7,298 nucleotides of DNA from Avoscillospira sp945864925 (GTDB lineage: Bacteria; Bacillota; Clostridia; Oscillospirales; Oscillospiraceae), in NCBI GenBank assembly GCA_945830595.1, contig CALZZH010000117.1:1-7298 (forward strand). Direction: 5' to 3'. Positions within the stretch are counted from its first letter, which is position 1, and every line of letters starts with the position of its first letter. Shown here piece after piece: positions 6,555-7,298 of the stretch. A program made the translations under genes and the position numbers. The notes under the pieces were generated by a model, which worked only from the letters and a program-made list of their open reading frames with translations, was not told the DNA's origin and did no database searches.

Positions 6555-7045
6555 TGGCACAGTTCAAAGAGATTCACTGCAGCATCAACGGCAAGGACGT
6601 AGTCGCCGTGGTGGATGTGCGGGCCAGTCTGACCGACATGCTGCGCAACGACTTCCGGCTGACCTCTGTGAAGAAGGGCTGCGAGGTGGGCGAATGCGGT
6701 GCATGCAACGTCATCATCGATGGCGAGTGCTTCAACTCCTGCCTGTATCTGGCCGCCTGGGCCGACGGCAAGCACATCCGGACATTGGAGGGGCTCCTGG
6801 GGCCCAACGGTGAGCTGAGCGACATCCAGCAGGCCTTCGTGGATGAAGCTGCCATCCAGTGCGGCTTCTGCACCCCTGGTTTTATCATGACTGCCGTGGA
6901 GATTCTCGAAACGGGCAGGCTCTACACCGATGACGAGCTGCGCAAGCTCCTGTCCGGCCACCTGTGCCGCTGCACCGGCTATGAGAACATCCTCCGGGCT
7001 GTGCGCAAGACCATGTACAAACGGCTGGGCCTGGAACAGCCCTGA
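6554..7045 (+). CDS. xdhC: Xanthine dehydrogenase family, 2x[2Fe-2S] iron-sulfur subunit
   Basis: This 163-aa small subunit carries electrons from the Mo centre of XdhA to FAD in XdhB. The N-terminal plant-type ferredoxin domain has Cys43, Cys48, Cys51 and Cys63 (GCEVGECGAC...SC). The C-terminal four-helix domain has Cys103, Cys106, Cys138 and Cys140 (QCGFCTPG and LCRCTGYENI). All eight ligands of both clusters are present. Length and sequence match E. coli XdhC (the iron-sulfur protein, not the unrelated maturation factor called XdhC in other bacteria). The ATG overlaps the xdhB stop by one base, and its ribosome site GGGAGGT (6539-6545) lies inside the end of xdhB. It is last in the operon, with a terminator 27 nt downstream. 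Confidence 0.95.
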   Translation: MAQFKEIHCSINGKDVVAVVDVRASLTDMLRNDFRLTSVKKGCEVGECGACNVIIDGECFNSCLYLAAWADGKHIRTLEGLLGPNGELSDIQQAFVDEAAIQCGFCTPGFIMTAVEILETGRLYTDDELRKLLSGHLCRCTGYENILRAVRKTMYKRLGLEQP

Positions 7046-7071
7046 AACTGTCAAGATTTCATTAACTTTTT

Positions 7072-7100
7072 CCCCAGGGGCTTCCAGCTCCTGGGGTTTT
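7072..7100 (+). terminator. Intrinsic terminator of xdhABC
   Basis: CCCCAGGGGCT (7072-7082) pairs with AGCTCCTGGGG (7086-7096) as an 11-bp stem with one G:U pair and a TCC loop, followed by TTTT and then ATGTT. The placement just after xdhC closes the operon at three genes. Confidence 0.87.
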
Positions 7101-7180
7101 ATGTTAGGATAGAAGAAGAAACATACTATATCTGGATCAAAAGATTTCCTCAGTACCCCATAAAATTGGGATTTGTCTTT

Positions 7181-7204
7181 GAATTGACAATTGCGAATTG
7201 ACAA
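7181..7204. repeat. Tandem 10-bp direct repeat at the edge of the compound repeat
   Basis: GAATTGACAA occurs at 7181-7190 and again at 7195-7204, separated by TTGC. The second copy also forms CAATT-GCG-AATTG symmetry with the first (7188-7200). It directly precedes the hairpin block and probably belongs to the same interspersed element. Confidence 0.7.
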
Positions 7205-7298
7205 GGAAGGTATCCGCTGCGCGGATGATTGGAATTGCTGCAGCGCAGTTTCATGGCTCCCCTACAATAGGGGAGCTGTCAGCGAAGCTGACTGAGGG
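7205..7298. repeat. Compound hairpin repeat (miniature interspersed element), cut by the window edge
   Basis: Successive small inverted repeats are visible: ATCCGC-TGC-GCGGAT (7212-7226), the palindrome GCTGCAGC (7237-7244), GCTCCCC-TACAATA-GGGGAGC (7256-7276) and GTCAGC-GAA-GCTGAC (7278-7292), followed by TGAGGG at the edge. There is no ORF. I recall similar hairpin strings (GGGGAGCTGTC...GACTGAGGGG) as multi-copy intergenic repeats in Oscillospiraceae-type genomes, but copy number cannot be seen here. Between the xdhC terminator and this block (7101-7180) I see only AT-rich sequence with no supported feature. Confidence 0.6.

Noticed and set aside
5634..6560. 308-aa antisense frame over xdhB
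   Set aside because: Antisense shadow. The sense frame is a full-length FAD subunit with ribosome site and conserved motifs.
7205..7298. CRISPR array
   Set aside because: There are several different hairpins rather than one repeat separated by uniform spacers.

Overview
This window looks like a chromosomal segment of an anaerobic gut-type Clostridia (Oscillospiraceae/Lachnospiraceae-like) bacterium. The evidence is strong AAGGAGG ribosome sites, sigma-A type promoters, a recombinase and short ORF typical of clostridial integrative elements, and a compound hairpin repeat of a kind I associate with these genomes. The taxonomic call is inference from style, not from a marker gene.

Positions 1 to about 2587 are the right-hand end of an integrative mobile element. 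It holds the 3' end of an open frame that seems to join a primase-like segment to a Mob-type relaxase C-terminus. Next come a 59-aa helical protein gene, a strong intrinsic terminator and a 581-aa large serine recombinase with its own promoter and terminator. The left end of the element lies outside the window.

Positions 2588 to 7100 are a molybdenum-hydroxylase locus. A 193-aa MocA-like molybdopterin cytidylyltransferase gene on the minus strand is transcribed divergently from a three-gene operon xdhA-xdhB-xdhC. The operon is closely similar in order, size and sequence to the E. coli xdhABC set: Mo-binding catalytic subunit, FAD subunit and 2x[2Fe-2S] subunit. XdhC and XdhB would carry electrons between FAD and the Mo centre of XdhA. 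The MocA-like enzyme would make the cytosine-dinucleotide form of the cofactor that XdhA is expected to need. The likely role is purine (xanthine/hypoxanthine) or related N-heterocycle hydroxylation in the cytoplasm. The operon ends in a clear intrinsic terminator at 7072-7100.

Positions 7101 to 7298 have no gene. They carry a tandem 10-bp direct repeat followed by three or four small hairpins, which together look like an interspersed miniature repeat cut by the window edge.

I do not see a convincing undescribed system. The most useful leads are the chimeric ORF at the left edge, the terminator/promoter overlap before the recombinase, the element boundary next to the mocA-like gene, and the Gln in place of the usual active-site Glu in XdhA.
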